Source: Tetranychus cinnabarinus (Eukaryota > Arthropoda > Arachnida > Trombidiformes > Tetranychidae). From it: a stretch of 64,000 nt of DNA. The notes beneath the pieces were generated by a model that worked only from the letters and a program-made list of their open reading frames with translations, had not been told where the DNA came from and made no database searches. How positions within the stretch are numbered: the stretch's first letter is position 1; each line of letters starts with the position of its first letter. The stretch lies in contig WHVY01000001.1 in NCBI GenBank assembly GCA_022266195.1, forward strand, positions 12,772,001 through 12,836,000. The letters run 5' to 3'. Below are positions 62,730 to 64,000 of this stretch, in pieces. A program made the position numbers and the translations under genes.

Positions 62730-63980
62730 ATTGTAAAACGATGATGCAAAAGCCTCCAATTTCGTAAGTGAATTTATTCATGTACTTTCGACGAGTCTTC
62801 ATTGCCTACTAGTTTTAATTGTTAGTCAATTTGAATTAATTGACTGTTGCAGGTTGTTATTAAGGGGTTACCATAATGTTTCTAACTTGACCAGTTAGAA
62901 TGTATTCTGAATCATGAAAACAGGTTCAATAGATTCTCAGTGTCTCCTAGGTATGCTCTACCTGATTTCAGGCAATTGTGCCAATGTTTAGGTTTTCTAA
63001 ACATTCAAAAATCGAAATTAAATCCATTAAAAATCATTAATTTATGAAATAATTAATTTAAATCATGAAATATGGTGTTGAAAAATTCCACATATTCTTG
63101 GACCTTATTTGAGCCTTATTCATTGCTCAAAGATAGAAATGGACTGTTGAGAATGTTTCTGAAACTTATTCTTCATGCCTAGTTAAAAACATTATGTTAA
63201 CCCCTAATACTTAATAGACACAATCAACACAATTATCACATTTATGCACAGATTCATCAAAGATTTCTCTATTGAACAGTTTTCGAGAAAATCAGTCAAA
63301 CCGATCGTTTTTTATGACCATGAGAGTTGACGAACTGTAACTTATTATGCGTCCATGAAAATGGTGGATCTCATCATGAATTGAATGATTTTATCAATTC
63401 AACATTCTTCTTGATTTTGGTCACTGACCTCGAAACTTTGAGTCGCGATATTTCGAGATTGTTTATTTTTGGAAGCATAATACAATCATAATTATTTCAC
63501 CAAACATTAGGTTTCATTATGGAATTTAACAGTATCTGACTGAATGCTGAATAAAATCATAACTAATTCATTCAATAATGAAGATCCTTAAGACGCATAA
63601 GTTTTGTGTTTAGTAAATCAAGTTGCAAAGCTGACCACATAAGTAATCCATGCTATAACTTTTTTTTGTAGGATCTTGAATGATATACAATAATAATGTA
63701 TATAATATTATAGCCCATAGTGAAATCTAATATTTGACCACGAACGATGATACCGTTACCGAAATACTGAGGCCAAAGCTTTTAGCCCAATGGCCAGAAT
63801 AAGAGAATTGTTGATAAATTTAAAAAACATGTTCGGTCAGGCTTGTTACCACAATTTTTACGTACGAATAATAAATTGGACAAATTAGTGAAATCATTTT
63901 ATAATGAGCTTTCTTTGTTGTGTAAAATTGTTTAATCTTTATCATGAGTATAATTAAGTGAATAAAGTCAAATGAAATAA
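62730..63980. other. spacer between A6 and B5
   Basis: Array spacer sequence with the CGAGAAAATCAGTCAAACCG segment (63283-63302) and the dispersed-repeat piece 63660-63870, interrupted by a MITE at 62860-63207. No gene is seen. Confidence 0.5.
62860..63207. mobile_element. TA-target MITE in the A6/B5 spacer
   Basis: 348 bases ending in inverted repeats TTAAGGGGTTACCATAATG and, reversed, TTAGGGGTTAACATAATG. Flanking TA at 62858-62859 and 63208-63209; sister spacers read GTTACTTAATAG at this place, the expected empty site. It is non-coding and different in sequence from the other TA-target MITE. Confidence 0.75.
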
Positions 63981-64000
63981 TTAGCCGTGAGTTCGTGGAT
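63981..64000 (-). CDS. B5: 3' end of a further family-B gene (cut by window end)
   Basis: The last 20 bases equal the 3' end of B4 (60851-60870), stop codon included, and the preceding 200 bases match the B4 3' flank. The array therefore continues beyond this window. Confidence 0.6.

Noticed and set aside
1..64000. tRNA, rRNA, CRISPR or viral genes
   Set aside because: None recognised on either strand; regular spacers, cloverleaf candidates or viral polymerase motifs were not seen.

Overview
Eukaryotic nuclear DNA, AT-rich, with short GT-AG introns. An Elbow/No-ocelli type zinc-finger gene with an FKPY motif points to an arthropod. The compact genes and short introns would suit a small-genome chelicerate such as a mite, but nothing in the window proves the group.

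Layout. (1) Positions 1-25183 hold no gene I can support: AT-rich DNA with many GAT/ATC microsatellites and two degenerate copies of a dispersed repeat. (2) Positions 25184-41370 hold four conserved single-copy animal genes: a noc/elB-like gene (minus), the GINS subunit SLD5 (plus), F-actin capping protein alpha (minus) and adducin (plus, 13 exons, 772 aa). noc/SLD5 and capping protein/adducin are head-to-head pairs; SLD5 and capping protein converge. Capping protein and adducin both act on actin barbed ends. Their start regions, including the first 15 codons of each, are arms of one inverted duplication.

(3) Positions 40660-64000 are a tandem array built from one module: adducin terminal exons (AD), a decayed block (D), a family-A gene and a family-B gene. 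A and B genes lie on the minus strand, opposite adducin. They share a three-exon layout, a spliced 5' leader and a fold I read as two successive ubiquitin-like domains. I count six A copies (one frameshifted, one truncated), five B copies (one cut by the window end), five D blocks and four AD blocks. AD2 and AD3 keep splice sites and encode the same C-terminus as true adducin, so they may be spare terminal exons. One A gene carries a B-type first exon, which suggests exchange between copies.

(4) Short non-autonomous DNA transposons decorate the array: an hAT-like MITE and a TA-target MITE nested in a palindromic element at a deletion breakpoint, a Harbinger-like MITE whose empty site survives in sister modules, and another TA-target MITE. 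No transposase gene, tRNA, rRNA or CRISPR array was seen.

The least expected features are the A/B/D array with its captured adducin exons, the palindromic promoter with duplicated start codons, and the noc-like protein that has lost the cysteines of its C2H2 finger.
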